Source: Hymenobacter sp. CRA2 (GTDB lineage: Bacteria > Bacteroidota > Bacteroidia > Cytophagales > Hymenobacteraceae). From it: a stretch of 64,000 nucleotides of DNA. Of this stretch, positions 25,242-34,015 are shown piece by piece. The notes under the pieces were generated by a model. That model ran no database searches. It was not told the DNA's origin and saw only the letters and a list, made by a program, of their open reading frames with translations. Where the stretch lies: the NCBI RefSeq assembly GCF_002007105.1, contig NZ_MVBC01000014.1, positions 62,001-126,000 on the forward strand, read 5' to 3'. The position numbers were made by a program, and so were the translations under genes. How positions within the stretch are numbered: the stretch's first letter is position 1; each line of letters begins with the position of its first letter.

Positions 25242-26618
25242 TCAAACCTTTGATTTCAGCGCCGCCCGCAACTCCCCTACCCGCAGCACGCCGCTGCCAA
25301 ACAGCAACGCCACGAACACCAGCCCAGCCACTACGCTTTCGGCTATCCAGTGCAGGTCCGTGAGCTGCTGCAAGCCGTACCACACCGCGCACAGGCCCAT
25401 GAAAGTACCGCCCAGGCGCCCCAGCAGCCCCCACGGCACGGGCACGCCAGCCCGCAGTTGCACCAGCGCCACGTACCCCCCCGACACCAGCACGGCGCAG
25501 ATAAGCGTGTTCAGCGCGCCGGCTACGGCCCCGTAGCGCGGCAGCAGCAGCACATTCAGGCCAATATTGAGGGCAATGCTCAGGGCTACGAGCCAGCTCA
25601 CGGGCCGCTCGTGCGAGGTGCTGGTGAGCAGGGTGCTGTAGATGGCGAAGAAGGCGTGCACCAGCACGTTCAGAAACAGCAGCTGGGCGCACAGCGTCAT
25701 GCGGGCCAGCTCGGCCGGGGAGCTGCGGCTGAACTGAAAGAACAGCAGCTCGCCGCGAAACAGCACGAACGCGCAGATAAACAGCAACGGCACCGTGGCC
25801 ACGCGCTGCCCAAACCACAGCAACTGACGCTGCTCATCGCGGTTGCGCAGGGCGTGAGCAAACTTGGCGAAGAACAGCGGCAGCACCGTCCACAGGTACA
25901 TCATCACGGCATCCACCCAGCGGTAGGCCCCGGCGTAGTAGCCCGCCTCCCGGGGCGAGGCCAGCCGCTCGATCATCAGCATGTCGATGCGCTCATTCAT
26001 GCCATAGAGCAGAGTGATGAGGGCAAAAGGCAGGCTGCCGCGCAGCAGCTCGCCGGCCTGGGCGCGGTTGGGGCGCCATGGTACCCGCCCGAAGAGCCTG
26101 GCTACCAGCGCGTAGAGCAGCACAAAGGTAAATACCGCCGCCGCCGTGCGCACCGTCACGTAACGGTCCAGGGTGATGCCGATGGGCAGCAGGGCCAGCA
26201 CCAGGCCAAGCATCAGCGCCTTTTCCAGCACCGAGAGCCAAGCGTCGGTATTGAAGTGCTGGTGGGCCTGCACCGCGCCGCGCAAAAACTGCGCGTACTG
26301 CGTCAGCAGCAGCCCGCCACCGATGAGGGCCAGCAGGTACAGCGTGTGGCCGCGGTAGCCGATCAGCCAGCCGCCGGCCACCATGATGCCCAGAAACAGC
26401 AACCCCAGTGCCCCGCGCAGCGGCAGCACCGTGGGAAAGTACTCCGGTAGAAAGCCCGGCTCGGCCGCCACGCGCTTGGTGGTGTGCTGGGTGATGCCCA
26501 GGTCCGACACCGAGGCCAGCACCAGCGTGAAGTTCAGCAGGGCGGCAAACGTGCCGAACGCAGCGTGGCCGATGCGGTCCTGCACCACGTTTTCGGCCAC
26601 CACCCAGCCTGGCTTCAC
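25242..26618 (-). CDS. Wzx-type oligosaccharide flippase (MOP superfamily)
   Basis: 458 residues from a GTG at 26618, with a dozen or so hydrophobic helices and the family segments KPGWVVAENVVQDRIG, GLNVLLLPRYGAVAGA. The protein flips lipid-linked sugar units across the inner membrane. The start is doubtful. The frame is open upstream to the stop at 26700-26702 and encodes a hydrophobic stretch (IKRFFGNISLAVLLNLLV) that looks like the usual first helix, but it has no ATG, GTG or TTG. The promoter element at 26695-26702 leaves room only for a start at 26669 (ATC) or 26618. It is divergent from the Wzz-like gene. Confidence 0.88.
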   Translation of the reverse strand: MKPGWVVAENVVQDRIGHAAFGTFAALLNFTLVLASVSDLGITQHTTKRVAAEPGFLPEYFPTVLPLRGALGLLFLGIMVAGGWLIGYRGHTLYLLALIGGGLLLTQYAQFLRGAVQAHQHFNTDAWLSVLEKALMLGLVLALLPIGITLDRYVTVRTAAAVFTFVLLYALVARLFGRVPWRPNRAQAGELLRGSLPFALITLLYGMNERIDMLMIERLASPREAGYYAGAYRWVDAVMMYLWTVLPLFFAKFAHALRNRDEQRQLLWFGQRVATVPLLFICAFVLFRGELLFFQFSRSSPAELARMTLCAQLLFLNVLVHAFFAIYSTLLTSTSHERPVSWLVALSIALNIGLNVLLLPRYGAVAGALNTLICAVLVSGGYVALVQLRAGVPVPWGLLGRLGGTFMGLCAVWYGLQQLTDLHWIAESVVAGLVFVALLFGSGVLRVGELRAALKSKV

Positions 26619-26693
26619 GAGCAGGTTGAGCAGAACGGCGAGGCTGATATTTCCGAAAAAGCGTTTGATGGGACCGGCAAAAAGGGTAGGGCC

Positions 26694-26742
26694 GCAAAGC
26701 TACCAAAAAGCCGCGCGTACCCGGTTTTTGTGGTAGCTTTGC
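26694..26742. promoter_or_regulatory. Symmetric divergent promoter (flippase / Wzz-like)
   Basis: A perfect 11-bp inverted repeat (26694-26704 and 26732-26742) contains TAGCTTTG, an exact fit to TAnnTTTG, on both strands: 26734-26741 on plus and 26702-26695 on minus. It is placed to drive the flippase leftward and the Wzz/ligase operon rightward. The symmetric design could also bind a shared regulator. Confidence 0.65.
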
Positions 26743-26803
26743 CAAGTCCGCCCGTGGCCCTGAGGGCTCGCGGCCCGGCCGTCTTCTTCCCTAGTTGCGC
26801 TAC

Positions 26804-27892
26804 ATGTCCGCACGCCCGTACTCATTATTGGGCCTTTGGCCGATTGTCAACCGTTGGAAATACCTGGTGCTGGGCGCCGTGACGCTGGCCGCAGTGGTGA
26901 GCATCGTGGTGGCGCTGCTGCTGCCGAATATTTTCAAGTCGACGGCCGTTTTCTACCCCACCAACCCCGAATCGACCGATCCGGACCGCTTTGTGACCCC
27001 CGAGGGCAACAAGCTGGAGGTGCGCAGCCGCAACGAAGACCTGGACCGCGTCATCACCATCGGCACCTCGCAGCCGGTGGCCGAGCACATCATCCGCAAG
27101 TTTCGCCTGCACCAGCACTACCAGTTCGGCACGCCCGGCGACGAAATGGCCGACCAGGCCACGCTGGAGGAATTCAACTCCAACCTGAGCATCGTGCACA
27201 CCGAGCGCGACGCCATCGAGCTGACTTTTCAGGACCAGGACAAGCACCTGGCCGCCCGCATTGCCAACGAGCTGGTCAGCGTCGTGGACTCCTTTAACCA
27301 GCAGCTGACGCTGGAAAACCGCCGCAGCGTACTCGACCTTTACCGCACGCGCTTCACCTTCGTGCAGCGCGAGTACGACCGCACCCGCCTGGCCCTGCTG
27401 GCTGGCCGCCGCCACTACGGCATCCACGGCCTGGAAATGGAGTCGCGCTACCTGGCCAAGGAAATCATCGAAACCGAAGCGGCGCTGCGCCGGGCCGAGG
27501 GCGAAGGCGACAACGGCAAAGCCGCCGGCCTGCGGCGCGCCCTGCGCGGCCTCACCCGCGCCGACGGCGGCAACGTGGTGAACCTGGAAAGCTACGTGGC
27601 CGGCACCGACTCGATGAACACCCTCTACGCCCGCTTCAACGACCTGCAGACGCGCCTGATCAACGCCCGCTCGGCCTACGAAAACGCCGACCTGGCCCTG
27701 AAAGGCAAGATTTCGTCCTTGTACGTGGTGCAAAAGGCCTACCCTGCCGCGCGCAAGGCCAAGCCCATCCGCTGGCTGATCGTGGCTTCGTCGGTGTTTA
27801 TCACGTTCGTGCTGTCGGTTATCGTCATTTCGTTGCTGGAGCTGTACCGGCGCACCACCAGGCCTCAGCCCGAGGCCGTGGCCGTGTCATGA
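26804..27892 (+). CDS. Wzz/GNVR-type chain-length determinant protein
   Basis: 362 residues from the ATG at 26804 (a TTG at 26795 is less likely). Two membrane helices, at about 22-42 and 322-345, enclose a long, charged, coiled-coil-rich periplasmic domain, the layout of polysaccharide co-polymerases. There is no cytoplasmic kinase domain. Such proteins set the chain length of O-antigen or exopolysaccharide. The stop overlaps the next gene by ATGA, so it is coupled to the ligase-like gene. Confidence 0.85.
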   Translation: MSARPYSLLGLWPIVNRWKYLVLGAVTLAAVVSIVVALLLPNIFKSTAVFYPTNPESTDPDRFVTPEGNKLEVRSRNEDLDRVITIGTSQPVAEHIIRKFRLHQHYQFGTPGDEMADQATLEEFNSNLSIVHTERDAIELTFQDQDKHLAARIANELVSVVDSFNQQLTLENRRSVLDLYRTRFTFVQREYDRTRLALLAGRRHYGIHGLEMESRYLAKEIIETEAALRRAEGEGDNGKAAGLRRALRGLTRADGGNVVNLESYVAGTDSMNTLYARFNDLQTRLINARSAYENADLALKGKISSLYVVQKAYPAARKAKPIRWLIVASSVFITFVLSVIVISLLELYRRTTRPQPEAVAVS

Positions 27893-29370
27893 GCGCGCTG
27901 TTGAGCCGCCTGCGGCCGCGCGACACTCCCGAGCGGATTTTCGTCGCGTTTGTACTGCTGCTGGTAGGCGGCGGGGCCGTGGGCTTGCTGGCGCAGTCGC
28001 CATGGGGCCTGCTGCCCGCCCTGGCCGTGGTGGGCGTGGGCGTGCTGGTGGTGGACTGGCGCTGGGTGTACTACCTGCTGCTTAGCACCTTGGCCTTTTC
28101 GCGCGAAGTGGCCCTGCCCGGCGGCCTAAGCCTGGACGTGCCCTCCGAGCCGTTGATGCTGGTGCTGCTGGGCTGCCTCGGCGCAGCCGTGCTGAGCGGC
28201 CGCAGCGGGCTTACCCGCCACCAGCTGCTGCACCCTTTCGTAGTCATTCTGACCCTGATGCTGCTCTGGGCCAGCGTGTCCAGCGTGTTTTCCGTCGACA
28301 CGACCAAGTCCATCAAGTACCTGCTGGCCAAGACCTGGTACCTCGGTCCGTTTCTGCTCGTCACGCTGCTGCTGGTGAAGCGCCCCGCCGATGTATGGCG
28401 CATAGCGGCCTGCCACGCGGCTGCGGCGTGCCTCACAGTGTGTTACGCGGCCGCCCGCCACGCCACCCGGGGCTTTAGCTTCGCCGACGTCAACTGGGCC
28501 ATTCAGCCGTTTTACATCAACCACGTCATCTACGCCACGGTGATGGCCCTGCTGCTGCCCTACGCGTTTTACGCGGCCCAGGCCAGCCGCGGCCTTGGGC
28601 GCTGGGCGTGGCGCGTGGCCATGGTGGTGCTCACGTTTGGGTTGCTTCTCTCCTATACCCGCGCCTCCATCCTCTCCATTCCGATAGCGGGTATTTTCTA
28701 CTGGGTGATGCGCCTGCGCCTCACGCGCTGGGTGCTGCTGGGCGCGTTTCTGGGCGCTTTTAGCGGCGCGCTGTACTTCGTGCAGCAAAACAACTACATG
28801 CTCTACGCCCCTGACTTCGAGAAGACCATCTGGAACGGGGAGAACTTCGAAAAGCACCTGGAGGCCACCTACAAGCTGGAGGATCTGTCGGGTATGGAGC
28901 GGGTGTACCGCTGGGTAGCCGCCGCCCGCATGCTGGCCGACAAACCCGTGACGGGCAGCGGCCCTTCCACCTTCTATCCGGAGTATAAGCGCTACACCGT
29001 CAAGAGTTTCCGCACCTACGTATCGGATAATCCGGAGCACTCCACCACCCACAATTATTTCCTGCTGCAGCTGGCCGAGCAGGGCGTGCCGGGTTTTGCC
29101 TTGTTTGCGCTGTTGGTCTGCGTGACCCTGCTGGTGGCCGAGCGGCTCTACCACCGGTCCGCGGCCCAGCCCCGTATTCGCCGGGTGGTGCTGGCCGTCA
29201 CGCTGTCGTTGGTGGTCATCATCTTTCACCTGACGCTGAACGAGCTCATCGAAGTCGACAAAATCGGCTCGTTCTTCTTCATTGGGCTGGCAGTGCTGAT
29301 CCGGTGCAAGGACTGGCTCGACGAAGCTGCTCCCGCTCCGCAGGCCGGGGTGCCTTTGGTGGCGGCTTAA
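27889..29370 (+). CDS. O-antigen ligase/polymerase-family membrane protein
   Basis: 493 residues with about a dozen membrane helices and one large periplasmic loop (about residues 300-385, including GSGPSTFYPEYKRY and THNYFLLQLAEQG). This is the Wzy_C/WaaL layout. The family joins polysaccharide to lipid A core or polymerises repeat units; sequence alone does not separate the two. Coupled to the Wzz-like gene by a 4-base overlap. Confidence 0.88.
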   Translation: MSALLSRLRPRDTPERIFVAFVLLLVGGGAVGLLAQSPWGLLPALAVVGVGVLVVDWRWVYYLLLSTLAFSREVALPGGLSLDVPSEPLMLVLLGCLGAAVLSGRSGLTRHQLLHPFVVILTLMLLWASVSSVFSVDTTKSIKYLLAKTWYLGPFLLVTLLLVKRPADVWRIAACHAAAACLTVCYAAARHATRGFSFADVNWAIQPFYINHVIYATVMALLLPYAFYAAQASRGLGRWAWRVAMVVLTFGLLLSYTRASILSIPIAGIFYWVMRLRLTRWVLLGAFLGAFSGALYFVQQNNYMLYAPDFEKTIWNGENFEKHLEATYKLEDLSGMERVYRWVAAARMLADKPVTGSGPSTFYPEYKRYTVKSFRTYVSDNPEHSTTHNYFLLQLAEQGVPGFALFALLVCVTLLVAERLYHRSAAQPRIRRVVLAVTLSLVVIIFHLTLNELIEVDKIGSFFFIGLAVLIRCKDWLDEAAPAPQAGVPLVAA

Positions 29371-29397
29371 AGGCCGCCTTGCCAATCTCAAGCTGGT

Positions 29398-29901
29398 ATG
29401 CTTATGGCCCGCCTACTCGAGCTTTCCAAGCGCCTGTTGAAAGCCTTCGGGTGCCTGCTGGCTATACCGTTGATTTTGCTCCTGCTAGTGGTACTGTTCG
29501 GGCTAGGCCAGGCCGCGGTAGATGCCGTGCAAGCCCGTGTAACGGCCGGCACGCGCGTGACCATCAGCTGGCCTTCGCAGTGGGGCTGCGACGAATTCTA
29601 CGAGGCGTACCAGATGCACCGTATCGAGCACCCTAACGCGCTGGCGCGTTGGCTGTTCAAGGGCGAAACACTGCTGGTGCCCTACCCTGTCGGCCGCTAC
29701 AACGACACCGTGGCCTTTCACCGCTACTACTCACGCCTGGGCCTCCCGGCGGAGGATACCATTGTGGTGCGCGGCCACTTCGGCGACGACGTGAACGTGG
29801 GTGAGCGAGGCTTGATGTACTCCTGCGAGGCTATTCCCTATTTCCAAGTAGACGCCATCTACACCCAGCGCGGTAAGCTGCTGCGCCGTTTCCGTCAGTA
29901 G
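29398..29901 (+). CDS. Membrane-anchored protein of unknown function
   Basis: 167 residues. One N-terminal helix (about 15-40, IPLILLLLVVLFGLGQAAV) and a soluble, presumably periplasmic, domain of about 125 residues with two Cys (WGCDEF, MYSCEA) that could form a disulfide. I do not recognise a family. It begins 27 bases after the ligase-like gene on the same strand and may be co-transcribed with it. It is convergent with 29908-30492, with only 6 bases between the stops. Confidence 0.7.
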   Translation: MLMARLLELSKRLLKAFGCLLAIPLILLLLVVLFGLGQAAVDAVQARVTAGTRVTISWPSQWGCDEFYEAYQMHRIEHPNALARWLFKGETLLVPYPVGRYNDTVAFHRYYSRLGLPAEDTIVVRGHFGDDVNVGERGLMYSCEAIPYFQVDAIYTQRGKLLRRFRQ

Positions 29902-29907
29902 TTGCTG

Positions 29908-30492
29908 CTAGTGCTGCGTTGGTAGTTGCCGTGGCAGACCAGTAGCATCGGGTTTCCAGCCCAGGGTAGTCCGGGCTTCCTGCCGCACGCGCGTTTCCAT
30001 AACCTGCTCGTTGAGCATATCGAGGCTGGCCATGTGCACCGCGGAGCCTTTGGGATACAGAGGCTCGAGGAGCACGTACGTGCGCCGGCCCAGCCAATAG
30101 TAGCTGCCCGCCCCATCCCCGGCGCGCGGCGGACCAAACTGCTTTGTGAGAGCCGCCAGGAGCAGTTCGGGGCTGATGCGGCGGTCGTAGTCGCAGGTGA
30201 TGCCGATAAAGCGGCCGTTGCGCACCCAGTACGTGGGCCGCGTAGGGGCGCCGGCTATCAGCGTGTCTTGGCCCTGTTGGTAGAGCTTGGTGGTTTTCCA
30301 GCGCTTGCCCACCCCCGAGCCGGTGGGCCGTAGCCCCCGGTTCGGCGCTGGTTCCGTACCGAAGCGGATGCCTCCTACCTGATAAGCGCTGTCGAAAGCC
30401 GCCATGCCGGGCATGGGCCCGCCAGGCTCCTGCGCCTGGCCAGATAGCGCACAGCCCAGCAAGCCACAGGCCAGCACCACGCGTTTTTTCAC
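29908..30492 (-). CDS. Secreted protein of unknown function
   Basis: 194 residues from a GTG that overlaps the stop of the upstream phosphatase (GTGA), so it is translationally coupled to it. A Sec signal peptide ends near SGQAQ; the mature part has the segments GGIRFGTEPA and YYWLGRRTYVLLEPLY. No family recognised. Coupling to a regulatory phosphatase hints at a shared stress or envelope role, but that is only context. Confidence 0.7.
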   Translation of the reverse strand: MKKRVVLACGLLGCALSGQAQEPGGPMPGMAAFDSAYQVGGIRFGTEPAPNRGLRPTGSGVGKRWKTTKLYQQGQDTLIAGAPTRPTYWVRNGRFIGITCDYDRRISPELLLAALTKQFGPPRAGDGAGSYYWLGRRTYVLLEPLYPKGSAVHMASLDMLNEQVMETRVRQEARTTLGWKPDATGLPRQLPTQH

Positions 30493-31757
30493 CGGAAGCG
30501 GCAGGTCAGGATGGTGATGTCGTCGGCGTAGTGCGTGCCTTTGACGTTGAAGGCCGTGATGCGGCGCAGCAACTCCTCGTGCAGCTTGGGCAGCGGCAGA
30601 TAGCGCTGTTCCTGCATCGTGCGCAGCACGCCTTCCTCGCCAAACTCGTCGCCGGCTTCGTTGAACACTTCCGTCAGGCCGTCAGTGTAGTTGAGCAGCA
30701 GGCTGTGGGCGGGCACTTCCAGGCGGCCCACTTTCAGCATGGGCAGATCTTCCATCACGCCGAGCATGATGGTACCCGTTTTGAGGGCCTGCACCGGGCC
30801 CTGCCCCACGTCAGGAAGCAGCAGCGGGTCGTTGTGGCCGGCGTTGACGTACTCCAGCTGCCGGGTGCTGCGGTCGTACACGCCGAAGAAAGCCGTGATA
30901 AACCGGTCGCCGCCGGAGTTGCGGAAGATGAGGTTGTTCAGCTCGCTTACCACCGTGGCCAAGTTGGCCTGTTGGCGCAGCAGCGTGCGCAGCCCGGCCT
31001 GGAAGTTCGACATGAGCAGCGAGGCGCCCACGCCCTTGCCCGATACGTCGGCCACGCAGAACAGGAAGCGTTCCTTATCGATGGCCACCACGTCGTAGAA
31101 GTCGCCGCCGACGGCCGTGTGCGGCACGTAGGTGGCGTGCACGGCCACGTGCGCGTCGTTGGGCAGCTTGTTGGGGAAGAGCATGGCCTGCACTTCCTGG
31201 GCAATTTCAATCTCCTTGCGCACGGCGGCGGCCTGCACCTGCTGGCGCACCAGCCGCCGCGACGACACCGCGCCGAGCAGAATCTGGCTCAGCGACTCGA
31301 TGAACGTGACGGCTTCGCGGCGGGCCTCCATGGTGCCGGTGTAGTTCTGGTGCGGCAACCCGATGAACACGAGGCCGAGCAGCTGGTCGCTCTGGCGCAC
31401 GGGCAGCACCGAGGCAAAGTGCTGCCAGGGGCTGCCCAGCTCCAGGTCGGCCACGTCGACGGGGTGCTCCGGGGGGAAGCGTTGCAGTTGCTCGGGCAGG
31501 GTGATGCCGCGGAAATCGGGCATGCCGGGCCCGAAAGCTACTGGGCAGCGCCATTGGCCGTCTTCGGCCACGTACACGGCCAGCTGCCGCACGCCGAGCT
31601 GCCCGAGCAGGGTAAACTGGAAAATCTTGTAGAGGTTCTCGTCACTGGGCTCGCCGTTGATGGACTGGGTAATTTCCAGCAAGGCGGCAAGCTCCCGCTC
31701 CTTCAGCTTCAGCAGAAGGTGCTCCTCTTGGGTGAGCGGGGGCAGCGAATGGGCCAT
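30489..31757 (-). CDS. GAF-domain PP2C phosphatase of the SpoIIE/RsbU type
   Basis: 422 residues, cytoplasmic. An N-terminal GAF-like sensor (about 20-170), a short helical linker with EIEIAQEVQAMLFP, then a PPM/SpoIIE phosphatase (about 205-420) with the metal Asp residues in GGDFYDVV and CVADVSGKG, and GHNDPLLL, LLNYTDGLTE. RsbU-type enzymes dephosphorylate anti-anti-sigma (STAS) proteins. No STAS or anti-sigma kinase gene is in the window, so the partner is elsewhere. Confidence 0.9.
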   Translation of the reverse strand: MAHSLPPLTQEEHLLLKLKERELAALLEITQSINGEPSDENLYKIFQFTLLGQLGVRQLAVYVAEDGQWRCPVAFGPGMPDFRGITLPEQLQRFPPEHPVDVADLELGSPWQHFASVLPVRQSDQLLGLVFIGLPHQNYTGTMEARREAVTFIESLSQILLGAVSSRRLVRQQVQAAAVRKEIEIAQEVQAMLFPNKLPNDAHVAVHATYVPHTAVGGDFYDVVAIDKERFLFCVADVSGKGVGASLLMSNFQAGLRTLLRQQANLATVVSELNNLIFRNSGGDRFITAFFGVYDRSTRQLEYVNAGHNDPLLLPDVGQGPVQALKTGTIMLGVMEDLPMLKVGRLEVPAHSLLLNYTDGLTEVFNEAGDEFGEEGVLRTMQEQRYLPLPKLHEELLRRITAFNVKGTHYADDITILTCRFR

Positions 31758-31868
31758 AGGGGCAGGGTCTGAGTTAGCGAGGGCAGAAGTTTAAGAGTTA
31801 TTGAAAAGGAGGTTTCTGAGGCAGAACGTAACTCATAAACTCCTCCCTCACTAACTCCTCAACTGACC

Positions 31869-33050
31869 TCACTGAAGGGGCGTTTTAGGGTCGTAAGCGT
31901 CGCGCAGGCCGTTGCCGAGCAGGTTAAAGCTAAGCACCAGCAGGCTAATAGCCGCGCCCGGCAGCAGCGTAAGCCACAAACCGGCCTGGGTGCCCAGAAG
32001 TTGGAACCCTTCGTTCACCATCAGGCCCCACGAGGGAGCCGGCGGCTGCACGCCCAGCCCGAGGAAGCTCAGGCCGGCTTCGAGCAGGATGGCGGCGGCG
32101 AAGTTGCTGGTGGCAATGACAATGAGCGGACCGAGCAGATTGGGGAGCAGGTGGCGCACCAGCAAGCGGCTCGTCGGTAAGCCCAATACGCGGCCGGCCT
32201 CCACGAAGGTTTTCTCCCGCAGGCTCAGCAGTTGCCCGCGCACCACCCGCGCTACGTCGACCCACATAGTCAGGCCCACGGCTACGAAGCTGGTCCACAC
32301 GCCTTTGGAGCCGAATGCCAGCGAAATAGCAATGACCAGCATAATGCCCGGAATACTCCATACTACCGTCATCACGCCCAGCAGCAGGGAGTCGAGCCAG
32401 CCACCGGCGTAGCCCGCTATAGCCCCCACGGCCACGCCGATGGCCAGCGAGATGAGCACCGCGACCAGGCCAATGCCGAGGGAAATGCGGGTGCCCAGCA
32501 GCAGACGGCTCAGCTCGTCGCGGCCGGCTTTGTCGGTGCCCAGCCAGTAGGTGCGCTGCACGAGGTGGTTTTGCTCGATTTCGGCGCGCAGCGCGGCGGC
32601 CGGGCCGGCGTGCCCCGTTACCTGCGACAATGCGTAGCGCCGCTCGGCCTCGGGCAGGGCGCCGGGGGCCTGAAAGGGCTGCGCCACGAGCGTATCCCCC
32701 ACCACGTGCCAGCCCCCGATGGGCACTTCGGCAAACTGCGCCGGGCTACCGCCCAACCAGCGGCGGCCCAGGTTGCCGGCTTCTTCGCCCGCCGAGTCGG
32801 GCATAGCGAGGCGCAGAATGGTGGCCCGAAAGCCCGGCGGCTGCTTCTGCAACTGCACCAGGCTGTTGTTGGCATCGGGGGTGCTGTCGGGCAGCACGAG
32901 GTAGCCCAGAATGGCTACCAGGGCGCACAGGGCAATAAACAGCGCCCCGGCCATGGCGGGCTGGTTGCGCAGCAGCCGCCGGCGCACGTAGTAGCCGGGG
33001 GTGCGCACGGGCGCCGCAGTGGGTGCGGCCGCAACGGTGGGCGCGGCCAT
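31869..33050 (-). CDS. Peptide/nickel-type ABC transporter permease (DppC/OppC)
   Basis: 393 residues, about 90 longer than typical DppC. One N-terminal helix (about 35-52) is followed by a 110-residue hydrophilic insertion before the family segment YWLGTDKAGRDELSRLL. The five-helix core holds the ATPase-contacting loop VEAGRVLGLPTSRLLVRHLLPN. It should pair with a DppB permease, two ATPases and a binding protein to import peptides, but none of these lies in the window. Its ATG overlaps the stop of the small gene upstream (TAATG), so the two are coupled. Confidence 0.9.
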   Translation of the reverse strand: MAAPTVAAAPTAAPVRTPGYYVRRRLLRNQPAMAGALFIALCALVAILGYLVLPDSTPDANNSLVQLQKQPPGFRATILRLAMPDSAGEEAGNLGRRWLGGSPAQFAEVPIGGWHVVGDTLVAQPFQAPGALPEAERRYALSQVTGHAGPAAALRAEIEQNHLVQRTYWLGTDKAGRDELSRLLLGTRISLGIGLVAVLISLAIGVAVGAIAGYAGGWLDSLLLGVMTVVWSIPGIMLVIAISLAFGSKGVWTSFVAVGLTMWVDVARVVRGQLLSLREKTFVEAGRVLGLPTSRLLVRHLLPNLLGPLIVIATSNFAAAILLEAGLSFLGLGVQPPAPSWGLMVNEGFQLLGTQAGLWLTLLPGAAISLLVLSFNLLGNGLRDAYDPKTPLQ

Positions 33051-33307
33051 TAGCGCGTGTTGTGTTGCAACAGGCCTTCCTTCGTGGCCAGGAAAAAGCA
33101 GTCCTGGCGCAGGGCGCCGAACGAGGTGGGCTCGTAAGCCAGCTCCGTGTCGGGGTCGGGCCAGAAGCAGCGCACGAGGCCCTGCTCCAGCAGGCCGCGC
33201 AGCTGTTGCTCCAGCTCGGGGGCCGTCAGGCCGGTGCGCTGCTGCAGGTCGGGGAAGGAAGTGACGAAGTACAGTTCGTCGAGGATATCGAATTCGGCGT
33301 CGGTCAC
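33050..33307 (-). CDS. Small protein, winged-helix-like, unknown function
   Basis: 85 residues, acidic. The N-terminal half (DELYFVTSFPDLQQRTGLTAP spaced helices, then LLEQGLVRCFW) resembles a winged-helix DNA-binding unit, but this is an impression from helix pattern only. One base is shared between its stop and the start of the DppC-like gene, so the two are translationally coupled. Confidence 0.65.
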   Translation of the reverse strand: MTDAEFDILDELYFVTSFPDLQQRTGLTAPELEQQLRGLLEQGLVRCFWPDPDTELAYEPTSFGALRQDCFFLATKEGLLQHNTR

Positions 33308-33388
33308 GGCGGAAGGCTCAGCGGATGATGGGCAAAGGTATCATCGGCGGGGCAGGAATGCGAAGCCCTTTACCATCCCCCGGCGGGT

Positions 33389-33946
33389 TTAATCCGCAGC
33401 GGCTACGGCCGGCGCGTACATAGCTGGTCCGTCAGGACGCCCTTCCTGCGCGCGGACGTATTGGACGATGCTCTCAATTTCCTGGTCGCTGAGCGCGAAG
33501 CTGGGCATCTGCTGCTTCTGATACTGGTTGAAGAGCTTCACCGCGTACTCGTCGCCGCTGGCTACCACTTTGCTGGAGTTCTTCACCCACTTGATAATCC
33601 ACGGCAGCGGGCGGCGCTTCTCAAGGCCCGCCAAGGCCGGCCCTATCACTACGTCGTTGACGGCGTGGCACTGGGCGCAGTTGCTTTTGAACAGGGCGTC
33701 GCCGGCCGCAACGGCTTCCGCATCGGCGGGCGTCAGGTTCAGAGAAGCCAGGTGCAACGAATCGGCTTGCGGCGAGTGGGCCAGCTGGGTCGAATCGAGC
33801 AACTGTTCACTCGGGACGGGCTCTTGTTCAGCGGCTACTACTGGCCCCGACTCAAGGCCGGTAGCCGTCAGGAACAAGACGACAAGGCTGCAGACGAGCA
33901 GGGCAACAGCAGCTGGAAATACCAGCGTCAGGGCATTACGGGACAT
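33389..33946 (-). CDS. Membrane-anchored c-type cytochrome
   Basis: 185 residues from the ATG at 33946; a TTG at 33985 would add 13. One N-terminal helix (about 8-28), a linker rich in Glu, Pro and Ser, then a class I cytochrome c domain: CAQCH (Cys90, Cys93, His94) and probable axial Met in QQMPSF, close to SDQEIESIVQYVRA. The helix probably stays as an inner-membrane anchor with the haem in the periplasm. No oxidase or dehydrogenase genes adjoin it, so its partner is unknown. Confidence 0.88.
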   Translation of the reverse strand: MSRNALTLVFPAAVALLVCSLVVLFLTATGLESGPVVAAEQEPVPSEQLLDSTQLAHSPQADSLHLASLNLTPADAEAVAAGDALFKSNCAQCHAVNDVVIGPALAGLEKRRPLPWIIKWVKNSSKVVASGDEYAVKLFNQYQKQQMPSFALSDQEIESIVQYVRAQEGRPDGPAMYAPAVAAAD

Positions 33947-34015
33947 GGCGAAGCGGGATTGAATGGCACTAATGAAATCGGCCAAAAAGTACCCCTCGCG
34001 CCGTTATGAGCCAAG

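Noticed and set aside
28126-29391. 421-residue minus-strand frame opposite the O-antigen ligase-like gene
   Set aside because: Composition (His/Gln/Arg/Gly) is that of an antisense frame, and the plus strand has a full multi-helix protein.
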